Source: Nannocystis sp. (lineage in GTDB: Bacteria; Myxococcota_A; Polyangia; Nannocystales; Nannocystaceae). From it: a DNA stretch of 64,000 nt. Where the stretch lies: positions 434,001 to 498,000 of the forward strand of contig JADJRG010000029.1 in assembly GCA_016712315.1 (NCBI GenBank). Direction: 5' to 3'. A program made the position numbers and the translations under genes. The notes under the pieces are model-generated. The model did no database searches and had not been told where the DNA came from. It worked only from the letters and a program-made list of their open reading frames with translations. This document shows, in pieces, positions 9,373 through 17,579 of this stretch (within the stretch, counting starts at the first letter, position 1; each line of letters starts with the position of its first letter).

Positions 9373-10355
9373 ATGCGCTGCGATCGCGGGGGCGTGGTGA
9401 TCGGCGAGGCCGGTCGCCGCGTCTTCTTCTCGCGGGCCGCGGGGCTGGGGGCGCTCCTCGGGGGCTGCGGGCGGCGTAAGGAGCGTGAGCGGGCGGTGAG
9501 CGGGGCGGTGAAGCTGTGGATCGCGGGCGATCTGCACCTCGGGGCAGGCGGTGCGGAGCGGGCGCGAGCGGTCGCGGCGGCGGTGTCGCCGGGCGCGCTG
9601 GGGATCGTCAACTTGGAGGGGCCGATCTCGGCGATCCAGTTTGATGTGTCCGAGAGGACAGATAGCGGCGCGCTGCGCTTGACGAACGGGGTCGGCGCGG
9701 GGGGGGGGGGCGGGGGGGGGGGGGGGGGGGGGGGGGGGAGGGGGGATGGGGGGGGGGGGGGGGGGGGAGGGGGGACCGGAAGGCGCTGCGCGACGCGGGG
9801 ATCGCTCCGGTCGGGGGGGCGGCCGGCTTCGGGGTGATCGAGGCGAACGGGGTGCGCGTGGCGGTGACGGCGCATGATCTGACGGACGGTCTGCCAGCGG
9901 GTCTGGCGGCCGAATTGCGGGCGGCGCGAGCCGCTGGGGATCTGTTGGTGTCGACGTTTCACGGGACGGGGCCGCCCTCGTATTTGCCGAGCGCCGGGCT
10001 GCGTGACGCGGTGGCGGTCGCGCTCGCCGCGGGAGCTCAGGTGGTCGCGGGACATGGGAGCCACACGCTCGCGCGGGTGGAGCTTCGCGAGGGAGCGGTG
10101 ATCGCTTATGGGCTGGGGAATTTGGCCTTTGATTGCCGCTGTACGGACGAACGCGACGCGTTGGTCCTGGAGGTGACCCTCGGGGCGCGTGGGCTGCGGG
10201 CCGCCTCGGTGGTGGCGATCGACGCGGGGATCGGCGGCGAGCCGGCGAGGCTGGCGAGCGATCCGGGGTTGACCTTCGATCTACTGGCAGCGTTGGGTGG
10301 CGCGCAGGGGCGGCGTGAAGGGGGTCGGATGTGGTTGATCGAGGGGGGCGGCTAG
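9373..10355 (+). CDS. CapA-family (PGA_cap, metallophosphatase-like) lipoprotein, interrupted by a G-rich tract
   Basis: Two pieces in different frames make one gene. The 5' piece (9373-9698) has a twin-arginine-like signal ending in a lipobox (RRVFFSRAAGLGALLGGC), then the family start LWIAGDLHLG and GIVNLEGPIS. The 3' piece (from 9774, other frame) continues DRKALRDAGIAPVGG, then the VAVTAHDL and STFHGTGPPSY segments, AGAQVVAGHGSHTLARVEL and VIAYGLGNLAFD, all typical of CapA/PgsA-like proteins. The missing middle is where the family carries its conserved Asn-Asn-His motif; a G-rich stretch replaces it and shifts the frame. The gene is either disrupted or misassembled. Exact start is uncertain (ATG 9373 or GTG 9394). 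It follows fadI closely and its stop overlaps the next gene's GTG. Confidence 0.7.
9699..9774. repeat. Near-homopolymeric G tract inside the CapA-like gene
   Basis: About 76 bases of almost pure G on the + strand, broken only by C at 9711, A at 9739, AT at 9746-9747 and A at 9768. Coding sequence of normal composition lies on both sides. It replaces about 25 codons of the CapA-like gene and changes its frame. It is most simply a sequencing or assembly fault, but a real hypervariable tract cannot be excluded from sequence alone. Confidence 0.9.
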
Positions 10356-11077
10356 TGCGCTGGCCAGGGTCGGCTGCGTTCGGCGCGGGCGCGGTGTATC
10401 GTTGGCTCGTGCGGCTGGGGATCGGGCTGTTGGCGGGGTGCGTGTGCTTCGGCTCGGCCTCGGCCTCGGCGTCGGGAGCGGCGACCGCGACCTACACGCG
10501 TATGGTCGACGCGGCGGGGGTCGTGCACGTGCGAGCGGCTCCAACAGCGCCTCGGGCCTCGTGGGCGGAGATCGGTGAGGGGCGCAGGAGCGGCGAGGCG
10601 GCGGATGATGAGGCGGCCTATCCCCTCGATGATCCGCGGACACAGCGCTACGACCGGTTTATCCGCGGCGCGGCGGCGCTCTACCAGATCCCAGAGGCGC
10701 TGCTGCGGGCGCTGATCCACAGCGAGAGCCGCTATCAGCCGAACGCGCGCAGCCCCGCGGGGGCGATCGGGTTGACGCAGCTTATGCCGGCGACGGCGCG
10801 CTTCTTAGGGGTGACGAGGCCGCAGGATCCGCGCCAGAACATCTACGGCGGGGCGAGGTTCCTCAGGCTGCTGGCGAATCGCTTCAATGGGGACATGGTG
10901 CTGGTGCTGGCGGCTTATTTCGCGGGCGCGGGGGCGGTGCAGCGCTACGGCGGGGTGCCGCCGTACCCGGGCGTGCGGGCGTATGTGAAGGCGGTGCTGC
11001 GCCGCTACTACGCCTATGAGCGCGAGCTGCAGGGGATCGGCGAGGGCGCCCGCGAGGCGCGGACGATCGCGGGTTGA
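10355..11077 (+). CDS. Exported SLT-type lytic transglycosylase
   Basis: The 240-residue protein has an N-terminal signal segment (WLVRLGIGLLAGCVCFGSAS). A short DUF4124-like strand region follows (TRMVDAAGVVHVRAAP), then a soluble lytic transglycosylase domain. The catalytic Glu is residue 124 in LIHSESRYQPNARS, followed by the classical GAIGLTQLMPATA, NIYGGARFLRLLANRF and LAAYFAGAGAVQRYGGVPPY motifs. It cleaves peptidoglycan glycan strands with 1,6-anhydro product formation in the periplasm. The start GTG at 10355 overlaps the previous stop by one base (TAGTG); an in-frame GTG at 10331 is less likely. Confidence 0.9.
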   Translation: MRWPGSAAFGAGAVYRWLVRLGIGLLAGCVCFGSASASASGAATATYTRMVDAAGVVHVRAAPTAPRASWAEIGEGRRSGEAADDEAAYPLDDPRTQRYDRFIRGAAALYQIPEALLRALIHSESRYQPNARSPAGAIGLTQLMPATARFLGVTRPQDPRQNIYGGARFLRLLANRFNGDMVLVLAAYFAGAGAVQRYGGVPPYPGVRAYVKAVLRRYYAYERELQGIGEGAREARTIAG

Positions 11078-11119
11078 TGTTGGAGCGCGGGCGCCTTCGC
11101 GGTAGGCTCCGCGCCGACC

Positions 11120-11722
11120 GTGTCTGAGGCACCCTGCATCGGCCTTTCGGAGTTCGCGCTTCACCGCTTGCTGCGACCCGAGGAGGCGGGCAGGAGGCTC
11201 TCGTTGCTCGATGGAGGGGCGCTTTGGCTGACGGTGGAGGGCGAGATGCGGGTCAACCTCGAGGGGACGCTGGTGATCAGCGAGGGCTTGGAGATCCACC
11301 ACGACGGGCCGCTGGCGCTCGTGCGCGGGGTCGGCCAGATCTTGATCGCGCCGCGGGGACAGGCGTTTCACCTGGTCCGCTTTCACCGCGACGACTGCTG
11401 CCTGCGCGCCTCCGCGGTGTGGGCCCTCGACGGGGCGATCGAGGTCGCCGCCGCGACGCTGCCGGGTTGGAGCGAGGAGGCGCTGCGGCTGCGGGGAGAC
11501 GGCGCTGCGGCGCTGCGGCTGGCGGGCGAGGTGATCGCGGTGAAGGTGCGGCCAGGTGCGCCGCAGCGGGTCGCCGCGGCGGGCCTGCTCGGCTGGATCG
11601 GCGATCTCGTCGCGGCGCTCGACGGCGACGGGGTGCTCCGCTGCGAGGGCGAGGGTGCGCTGCTGCTGGCTCAAGGGCCAGGGTCGCAGAGGCAGAGAGG
11701 ACGGGGTGATGAGGCGTTTTGA
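11120..11722 (+). CDS. AIM24-like beta-rich protein of unknown function
   Basis: This 200-residue protein has no signal peptide and is mostly short beta strands with regular glycines: LWLTVEGEMRVNLEGTLV, LALVRGVGQILIAPRG and LRCEGEGALLLAQG. The pattern resembles the AIM24/TIGR00266 family, whose members form a beta-barrel-like fold of unclear function, but the match is by eye. It starts at GTG 11120 and overlaps pgsA by 14 bases, so it is probably co-translated with it. Confidence 0.55.
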   Translation: MSEAPCIGLSEFALHRLLRPEEAGRRLSLLDGGALWLTVEGEMRVNLEGTLVISEGLEIHHDGPLALVRGVGQILIAPRGQAFHLVRFHRDDCCLRASAVWALDGAIEVAAATLPGWSEEALRLRGDGAAALRLAGEVIAVKVRPGAPQRVAAAGLLGWIGDLVAALDGDGVLRCEGEGALLLAQGPGSQRQRGRGDEAF

Positions 11723-12308
11723 GCGGCTGCGGCGGGAGATCTGGAACCTCCCGAACATGATCACGGTCGGTCGGGTCTTCTTGATCCCGCCGGTGGTCTT
11801 CCTGATGGACAAGACCGATCCGGTGAAGTGCCTCGCGGCGAGCTTGATCTTCGTGGTGGCCTCGTTGCTCGACGCCGTGGACGGGTGGTTGGCCCGCAAG
11901 CAGGGGCTGGTGACGGTCTTCGGGAAGTTCGTCGATCCGTTGGCCGACAAGATCATGGTCTGCGTGCTGCTGGTCTATCTGGTCGCCGACGGGCGCGCGC
12001 CGGCGTGGATGGTGGTGCTGCTGCTCTCTCGCGAGTTCTATATCGGCGGGCTGCGATCGCTGGCGAGCGTCGAGGGGGTGGTGATCCCAGCGAGCTCGGG
12101 CGGTAAGTTGAAGACGATCATCCAGCTCGCGGGGATCTCGTTCTTGCTGATCCACTTCAGCTATCGCCTGCCAGGTACGACCTTCGCGCTCGACTTCCAT
12201 CTGGTGGGGATCGCGCTGGTGAGCGCGTCGCTGTTCGCGTCCGTCTGGTCGGCGATCAACTACACGGTGAGCTTCGGCGGCGCCCTGGGCCAGCGTCAGG
12301 GGGAGTGA
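11709..12308 (+). CDS. pgsA: CDP-diacylglycerol-glycerol-3-phosphate 3-phosphatidyltransferase
   Basis: This 199-residue membrane enzyme of the CDP-alcohol phosphotransferase family makes phosphatidylglycerophosphate, the first committed step to phosphatidylglycerol. The full family motif D(x)2DG(x)2AR(x)8G(x)3D(x)3D is present from residue 55 (DAVDGWLARK, then GKFVDPLADK). The N-terminus (NLPNMITVGRVFLIPP) is typical of PgsA. The ATG at 11709 is chosen over upstream in-frame starts because those lie inside the previous gene. The stop overlaps the pabB ATG (TGATG). Phosphatidylglycerol is the lipid donor for Lgt, which is encoded nearby. Confidence 0.92.
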   Translation: MRRFERLRREIWNLPNMITVGRVFLIPPVVFLMDKTDPVKCLAASLIFVVASLLDAVDGWLARKQGLVTVFGKFVDPLADKIMVCVLLVYLVADGRAPAWMVVLLLSREFYIGGLRSLASVEGVVIPASSGGKLKTIIQLAGISFLLIHFSYRLPGTTFALDFHLVGIALVSASLFASVWSAINYTVSFGGALGQRQGE

Positions 12309-13624
12309 TGGCGATCCCCGGGTCGGCGATGGCGCGGGCGATCCTGCGCCTGGCCGGTGATGCGCCGCGCGCGTTCGCGTGGCTGGACGGGGGAGCGCAG
12401 GGGCGGAGCTTCTTTGGGCTCGAGGCGGATCGGGAGATCGAGGTCGACTCGCTGGCGGCGCTGGCGGCGATCGAGGCGCTGTGGCGGGCGGAGCCCGGGT
12501 ATGTGTGGATCGGCTGGATCAGCTACGACCTGGGGGTCGACGCGCTGCTGGAGCGGCCTGCGCGGGCAGGATCGCTGCCAGGGCTGTGCTTCCGCCGATT
12601 TCGGGCGGCGATCGAGATCGAGGGGGAGCGGGTCGTCTGGCACGGCGAGGCCGCGGCGAGGGGGCGACTGGCGGCGGCGCTGGCGGCGGCGCACGCGGCG
12701 TCGACGCGCGAAGCGCAGGCTGAACCGTGTGTATGGCCGTTTGGACATGTCTCTGCCGCTATGTCTGTTGAGACCTACACGGCGGCGGTCGCGTGGGTGC
12801 TCGAGAAGATCGCCGCGGGGGAGACGTACCAGGTCAACCTCTCGCAGCGGCTGTCGGCGCGCTGGCTCGCGGAGCCGTGCGGGGCTGCGGCGCTGGCGCG
12901 CGCCGCCGCGGACGCGTACTCGATCGTGCGCGCGAGCACGCCGGCGTCGATGGGGGCGCTGCTGGCGGCGGAGAGGGCTTGGATCCTCTCGAATTCGCCG
13001 GAGACGCTGATCGATGTGCGCTTCGGCGGCGGCGCCGATGGGGGCGATCTGGCGCGGACGTGGCCGATCAAGGGGACGCGGCCGCGAGCGCGCGGAGCCG
13101 CGGCAGACGCCGCGGCAGGGGCGGCGCTGCTGGCGAGCGTGAAGGATCGGGCGGAGCACCTGATGATCGTCGATCTGCTGCGCAACGACCTGGGCGCGCT
13201 GGCGATCCCGGGGAGCGTGTCGGCGCCGCGGACGCCGACGCTGGTGTCGCTGCCGACGGTGCACCACTTGGTGTCCGAGGTGCGCTGCACGCTGCGGCCG
13301 GGGTGGCGGCTGGAGTCGCTGTGGCGGGCGATCTTCCCAGGGGGCAGCATCACGGGGGCGCCGAAGCGGCGGACGGTGGAGCTGATCGAGGCGGTGGAGG
13401 GGCGGACGCGGGGGATCTACTGCGGGGCGATCGTGGCGCTCGAGCCGGGAGGGTTGCGGGCGAGCATCCCGATCCGCACGGCGATGGTCGATCGCGGCGG
13501 GTTGACGCTGGACTGCGGGGGCGGGGTGGTCGCAGATTCAGACCCCGAGGAGGAGCGGTTGGAGACGCTGGCGAAGGCGCGGGCGTTCGATCGTGGCCCG
13601 GATGGGCGCGTGCGGGCAGGGTAG
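12308..13624 (+). CDS. pabB: Aminodeoxychorismate synthase component I
   Basis: This 438-residue chorismate-binding enzyme adds ammonia to chorismate on the way to p-aminobenzoate and folate. The C-terminal catalytic domain has YQVNLSQRLSARW, SNSPETLI, the PIKGTRPR motif (Lys 255), HLMIVDLLRNDLG, FPGGSITGAPKRRTVELI and GIYCGAIVAL. PIKGT, with Lys, is the PabB form; anthranilate synthases have Ala at that site. The N-terminal part is a divergent TrpE/PabB N-domain. The ATG at 12308 overlaps the pgsA stop. No glutaminase partner (PabA) is encoded in the window. MenF-type isochorismate synthase is less likely. Confidence 0.88.
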   Translation: MAIPGSAMARAILRLAGDAPRAFAWLDGGAQGRSFFGLEADREIEVDSLAALAAIEALWRAEPGYVWIGWISYDLGVDALLERPARAGSLPGLCFRRFRAAIEIEGERVVWHGEAAARGRLAAALAAAHAASTREAQAEPCVWPFGHVSAAMSVETYTAAVAWVLEKIAAGETYQVNLSQRLSARWLAEPCGAAALARAAADAYSIVRASTPASMGALLAAERAWILSNSPETLIDVRFGGGADGGDLARTWPIKGTRPRARGAAADAAAGAALLASVKDRAEHLMIVDLLRNDLGALAIPGSVSAPRTPTLVSLPTVHHLVSEVRCTLRPGWRLESLWRAIFPGGSITGAPKRRTVELIEAVEGRTRGIYCGAIVALEPGGLRASIPIRTAMVDRGGLTLDCGGGVVADSDPEEERLETLAKARAFDRGPDGRVRAG

Positions 13625-13651
13625 GCGCGGGCGCGCGGGGCGGGCCGTAGG

Positions 13652-14209
13652 TCAGCTCGCTGGCTTTTGGGCCAGCTCGTCGCCGTGTTTGAGCAGGTAG
13701 GGGAGGAGGACGGCGACGCCGGCGACGAGCGCCATGTCCGCGACGTTGAAGTTCGGCCACGGGCGATTGGGGAGGTAGTGGATGAGGATGAAGTCGACGA
13801 CGCCGTGACGGAGCTCGCCGCCGATCTCGAGGGCGCGTACAAGACGATCGTGGGCGTTGCCGAGGGCGCCCGCGATGATCATGCCGACGGCGGCGAAGAC
13901 GAGCGGGCGACGTGGCGGGAGGCTGCGCAGCAGCGCGGCCATGTAGACCACGGTCGCGAGGGTGACGGTGATGAAGAGCGGTCGAGCGAAGTCTTGGCCG
14001 CCGAAGAGGCCGAAGGCTGAGCCCGTGTTGAAGGAAAATTCGAGGTAGAACCACCCCTCGATCACGGCGAGCGCTTGTTGATCGCGGAGGTGCTCCCAGG
14101 CCCACGCTTTGGTCCACAGATCGAGGGTGAGGGTGAGCACGACGACGATCGCGGCGAGGGCGATCCGGCTCAGGCGTCGGGGTGCGGGGGGCTTGAGGGG
14201 ATCGGTCAT
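13652..14209 (-). CDS. lspA: Lipoprotein signal peptidase (signal peptidase II), copy 1
   Basis: This 185-residue inner-membrane aspartic protease removes signal peptides of diacylated prolipoproteins. It has four hydrophobic segments and the family signatures DLWTKAWAW, FSFNTGSAFGL, IIAGALGNAHDRL and GVVDFI...FNVADMAL; the two Asp residues in the last pair are the catalytic dyad. Its ATG (MTDPLKPPAP) overlaps the lgt stop by four bases, so it is the last gene of an lspA-lgt-lspA operon. A longer upstream frame exists but runs through lgt in another frame and is not real. Confidence 0.93.
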   Translation of the reverse strand: MTDPLKPPAPRRLSRIALAAIVVVLTLTLDLWTKAWAWEHLRDQQALAVIEGWFYLEFSFNTGSAFGLFGGQDFARPLFITVTLATVVYMAALLRSLPPRRPLVFAAVGMIIAGALGNAHDRLVRALEIGGELRHGVVDFILIHYLPNRPWPNFNVADMALVAGVAVLLPYLLKHGDELAQKPAS

Positions 14210-15078
14210 GCGGGGCTCGCTGAGGATAATGGAGGCGAGGGGGCGCGGCGGAGGACCCAGAGGCCCCAGCCGATCATGAGCGCGGAGATCATTTGCGAGG
14301 TGCTGAGGAGGATCTGTTGATCGGCCGGTAGGCGGAGCATTGCGGCGAGTGCGGGGCTCTCGAGGTGGAGGTAGAGGCCGCGGGAGAGGTCGCCGCGGAA
14401 GAGCTCCGTCAGCAGACGGAGGAGCCCGTAGGCGATGGTGTAGCGGGCGGTGGCGCGCCAGGGGGCCTCGATGCCGCGGCGCACGCGGATCACGACGAGC
14501 ACGGTGGCGATCAGGAGCAGACCCGCGGCCTCGTAGAGCTGGACCGGATGGAGCCCGACTGTTGTGGCTTGGTGGGGGGGCAGCTCGGCGGCGTCGTAGG
14601 CGATCGATCCGGGAGGGAAGTGCGCGGACCAGGCCGGATCGCCGACGACGGGGGCGCCGTAGCAGCAGCCGACGAGGTAGCAACCAACGCGGCCGAGGGC
14701 GTGGCCGAAGCCGATGTAGGGGGAGAGTAGGTCGCAGAGCTCGCCGACGCCGCGGCGGTAGCGGCGAGCGAGCACCCCGAAGCCGGCGAAGACGCCCAAG
14801 AGGGAGCCGTAGAAGATGAAGGCGTCGCGTAGGGCGAAGATCCGCGCGGGATCGGCGAGGAATTCCTCGGGGCGGGTGAGCACGTCGAGCAGGCGGCCGC
14901 CGATGAAGCAGCCGAGCAAGATGACGAGGTAGAGATCGACGTGGAACTCGGCGGGTAAGCCGCGTCGGCTTCGATCCCACCAGAGGCCAGGGAGGATGCT
15001 GAGGCCCCCCAACAACAGGAGGGTGCCGTAGCTGTTGATGTCGCCTAGAGGTGACCCTTGGAGCAGGATCGGGTGCAT
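14206..15078 (-). CDS. lgt: Prolipoprotein diacylglyceryl transferase
   Basis: This 290-residue multi-pass membrane enzyme transfers diacylglycerol to the lipobox cysteine. Key segments are INSYGTLLLLGG near the N-terminus, RDAFIFYGSLLG (the family HGG/YGS-type region), GFGHALGRVGCYLVGCCYG (the Lgt signature with the conserved Arg), LHPVQLYEA and a C-terminal LLTELFRGD. It lies between two lspA genes on the same strand, 11 bases after the upstream copy and with a 4-base overlap with the downstream copy. The GCCYG segment is shared with the divergent Lgt-like protein at the left edge of the window. Confidence 0.94.
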   Translation of the reverse strand: MHPILLQGSPLGDINSYGTLLLLGGLSILPGLWWDRSRRGLPAEFHVDLYLVILLGCFIGGRLLDVLTRPEEFLADPARIFALRDAFIFYGSLLGVFAGFGVLARRYRRGVGELCDLLSPYIGFGHALGRVGCYLVGCCYGAPVVGDPAWSAHFPPGSIAYDAAELPPHQATTVGLHPVQLYEAAGLLLIATVLVVIRVRRGIEAPWRATARYTIAYGLLRLLTELFRGDLSRGLYLHLESPALAAMLRLPADQQILLSTSQMISALMIGWGLWVLRRAPSPPLSSASPA

Positions 15079-15089
15079 TTGTGCGCGGC

Positions 15090-15623
15090 TCAGGTGGCCG
15101 GCGCGGCCTGTGGATCCCCGTGGCGGCGGAGGTAGATCATGAAGAGCAGGACGCCCGCGACGAGGGCGGCGTCGGCGATGTTAAAGGCGGGCCAACGCGC
15201 GCCAGGCCAGTAGTAGACGACGATGAAGTCGACGACGCCGTGGCGGCCGAAGTCGAAGCGGAAGAAGCGATCGTGGAGGTTGCCGAGCGCTCCGCCGGCG
15301 ATGAGGCCGATCGCGATGAAGGCGGAGAGGTGACGGGCGGAGATGGAGTAGGCGAGCCTCGCCATGTAGGCGACCGCGGCGACGGTGATGACGATGAAGA
15401 AGTAGCGCGACCACTCGAGGCCGCGCAGGAAACCGAAGGCGGAGCCGGTGTTGAAGGCGTAGTCGAGCTGGAAGAAGCCGTCGATGATGACCTTTGCGGG
15501 CTCTCGCCGGAGGTTCTGCCAGGCCCACTCCTTGGTCCACAGATCGAGGGCGAGGGCGAGCGCGGCGACCCCAGCGGTGAGCATGAGGCGGCTGGCGCGA
15601 GTGGGCGGTGGCGACTGTTCCAT
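15090..15623 (-). CDS. lspA: Lipoprotein signal peptidase (signal peptidase II), copy 2
   Basis: This second LspA has 177 residues with DLWTKEWAWQNL, YAFNTGSAFGF, IAGGALGNLHDRFF and GVVDFIVV...FNIADAAL, so both catalytic Asp residues are present. It is clearly paralogous to the copy at 13652-14209 but not identical: it has FDFGRH in place of ALEIGGELRH before GVVDF. The ATG at 15623 gives a short basic N-terminus before the first membrane segment. It is the first gene of the minus-strand lspA-lgt-lspA operon. Confidence 0.92.
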   Translation of the reverse strand: MEQSPPPTRASRLMLTAGVAALALALDLWTKEWAWQNLRREPAKVIIDGFFQLDYAFNTGSAFGFLRGLEWSRYFFIVITVAAVAYMARLAYSISARHLSAFIAIGLIAGGALGNLHDRFFRFDFGRHGVVDFIVVYYWPGARWPAFNIADAALVAGVLLFMIYLRRHGDPQAAPAT

Positions 15624-15687
15624 CGTGCGCGCGCAGCATAGCAGCTCGATCGGGGCGCGAGCACGCGGCGAGCTGGGCAAAATTCGA

Positions 15688-16617
15688 TCAGGTGACGCGC
15701 AGGAGGTCGAAGAGGGCGGGGCGGCGACGGGCGGGCCAACCCTGGCGCGGGCGGGTGAGGGCGCGGCGGCCGCGAGAGACCCGCTGATCCATCGCTTGGC
15801 GCGAGAGGCCGTCGAGCGCGATCGGGCGCTCGGCTTGGAGATCGGTGAGCTCGCGGCGCTCGCCCCCAAGGAGGGCGGAGAGGGCGTTCTCGAGGAGCAC
15901 GGCCTCCGGGAGGCGGAGCTCGCGGAGGGCGGCGCGGAGGCGTGCGCGCATGCGTAGCTCCTCCCGGAAGTCGTCGCCGGCGGCGCGCAGCTCCTCGGTG
16001 CGGGCGGCTGCGTCCCGGGCGAGCGAGACGGTGGCGGCGGCGTGGATCAGGTGTACGGGGCGGAGCTCAGGATCATCGACGTCGAGGCGGTGGAGCAGCG
16101 CTTGGACCTCGACCCAGGCGATCGCGTCGATGTCAGACTCTTCGCCGCCGAGCAGCTCATAGTCCTCGGTGCTGAGGGCGAGTACGAGGAGTTGAAGGCG
16201 GATCGACTCAAAGACGAGGAGCTCGGCGAGGGCTGCTTGCAGGCCAGCTTGCTCCGCGTCGCGATCCTCCGCGCCGCGGCCCTGGGCGAAGCCGACGAGC
16301 ATGCGCTGGAGCTGGACGCCGCTGGCGGCGCTGTCGCTTGATCCGCCGGTGAGGGCGGCGATCCACGGATCAAACTCGCCAGGAAGCTCGACGAAGAGGG
16401 CGTCGCGGATCCCCTGGTGAAAGGCGCGGAGCTGGGGGTGCGCGGGATCTTCGATGGCGTCGAGAAGGGTGAGGCCGCGCGCTCGGGCTGCCAGGATCTC
16501 GCGGGCGACGGCGTCGAGGTCGCTCTGCGCGTCCGCGAGATCGATGGATGGATGCGTCGCCGCGCTGGTGAGCGCTGGCAAGGCGTGAGTGACAGCGGTG
16601 GCGACGGAGGTGCTCAT
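15688..16617 (-). CDS. Hypothetical helical protein with a basic C-terminal tail
   Basis: I do not recognise this 309-residue protein. It has no signal peptide or membrane segment and appears almost wholly alpha-helical, rich in Ala, Leu, Glu and Asp. The last 40 residues turn strongly basic (QRVSRGRRALTRPRQGWPAR), which could bind nucleic acid or phospholipid. The ATG at 16617 is the natural start. It is on the same strand as the lsp-lgt operon, 64 bases upstream of it, but a link is not shown. Confidence 0.6.
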   Translation of the reverse strand: MSTSVATAVTHALPALTSAATHPSIDLADAQSDLDAVAREILAARARGLTLLDAIEDPAHPQLRAFHQGIRDALFVELPGEFDPWIAALTGGSSDSAASGVQLQRMLVGFAQGRGAEDRDAEQAGLQAALAELLVFESIRLQLLVLALSTEDYELLGGEESDIDAIAWVEVQALLHRLDVDDPELRPVHLIHAAATVSLARDAAARTEELRAAGDDFREELRMRARLRAALRELRLPEAVLLENALSALLGGERRELTDLQAERPIALDGLSRQAMDQRVSRGRRALTRPRQGWPARRRPALFDLLRVT

Positions 16618-16707
16618 GGCGTCGAACGGTTCTAACTACGGGGTCCTGAACGGCAAGGGGGGCGTCGCAGGGGGGAGGCGCCAGGCATTGTGCGGTCGAC
16701 GGCGGGT

Positions 16708-17553
16708 CTAGGGGGCGAGGGTGTGCTGGGGGTAGCGGAGCTCGACGCCGAGGAGCTGCTTCATGCGGGTGTTGTCGACTCGTTTGCCGGTCGGCTCTAG
16801 CGCCGCAGGAGGGTGTTGCCAGCGTGGTTCAGGGAGGCCTTCGGCCGCGGCGAGCTGGGCGAAGATCGCGCGGCGGGGGCGGTGGTCGTCGTCGCAGACG
16901 TGGACGAGCGCAGACACGTGCGCGGGCGCGGCGAGGGCGGCACGGATCGCGGTGATGGCGTCGTCGCGGTGGATGAGGTTGGTCGCCTGCATGCCATCGC
17001 CCGCGAGGGGACTCTCGGGATCGTGGCGGTATATCCGTCCCAAGCCGCGGCCCGGGCCGTAGAGGCCCGCGAGGCGGAGGACGAACCAGGGGATCTTGTG
17101 GCGCTCGCAGGCGTCGATGACGAGATCTTCGGCTTCGCGCTGGATGAGGCCGCGCTCGCCGAGGGGGCGCTGCGTGCAGGTCTCGTCGAGGTGACCTTCG
17201 TGGTCAGGGAGCGCGGAGGTCGAGCTGGTGTAGATGAGGCGCTCTAGATCGAGCGTTTTGGCGGCCTCGAGGGCGCGGCGGGCGCCTTCGAGGTAGATCT
17301 GCCGGCGATCTTGGTGTGGCCCCGCTGCGTAGCTGAGCACGAGAGCGCGGGCGTCGGCGAAGATCTGGGCGATCTGCGCGGGCGTGGCGTCGAGCAGATC
17401 GAGGGGCCTCGAGGTGATGTGAGGGTGACCGGCGCGGCTGCGGCCGCTTCGGGTGGTGGCGATCACCGGGCGAGGGGCGAGGGACTCGGCGAGAGGGGCG
17501 CCGAGGAAGCCTGCGCCGAGGACGCCGACCGGGGCGAGGTGATGCGGGGTCAT
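16708..17553 (-). CDS. Atypical SDR (YeeZ-like NAD-binding epimerase/dehydratase family)
   Basis: This 281-residue Rossmann protein starts with the dinucleotide-binding motif VGVLGAGFLGAPLAESLA. It has the strand LIYTSSTSALPDHEGHLDE, but then RPLGERGLIQREAEDLVI in place of the catalytic YxxxK pair. WFVLRLAGLYGPGRGLGRI and TNLIHRDDAITAI are typical of extended SDRs. Loss of Tyr-Lys places it with the atypical SDRs such as E. coli YeeZ, which bind NAD(P) but have poorly known functions. The ATG at 17553 precedes MTPHHLAPVGVLGAG. It is 26 bases downstream of the OMP gene below and may share its transcript. Confidence 0.8.
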   Translation of the reverse strand: MTPHHLAPVGVLGAGFLGAPLAESLAPRPVIATTRSGRSRAGHPHITSRPLDLLDATPAQIAQIFADARALVLSYAAGPHQDRRQIYLEGARRALEAAKTLDLERLIYTSSTSALPDHEGHLDETCTQRPLGERGLIQREAEDLVIDACERHKIPWFVLRLAGLYGPGRGLGRIYRHDPESPLAGDGMQATNLIHRDDAITAIRAALAAPAHVSALVHVCDDDHRPRRAIFAQLAAAEGLPEPRWQHPPAALEPTGKRVDNTRMKQLLGVELRYPQHTLAP

Positions 17554-17579
17554 CGAGAGCGAGCTTGTCCGCGTCTCGC

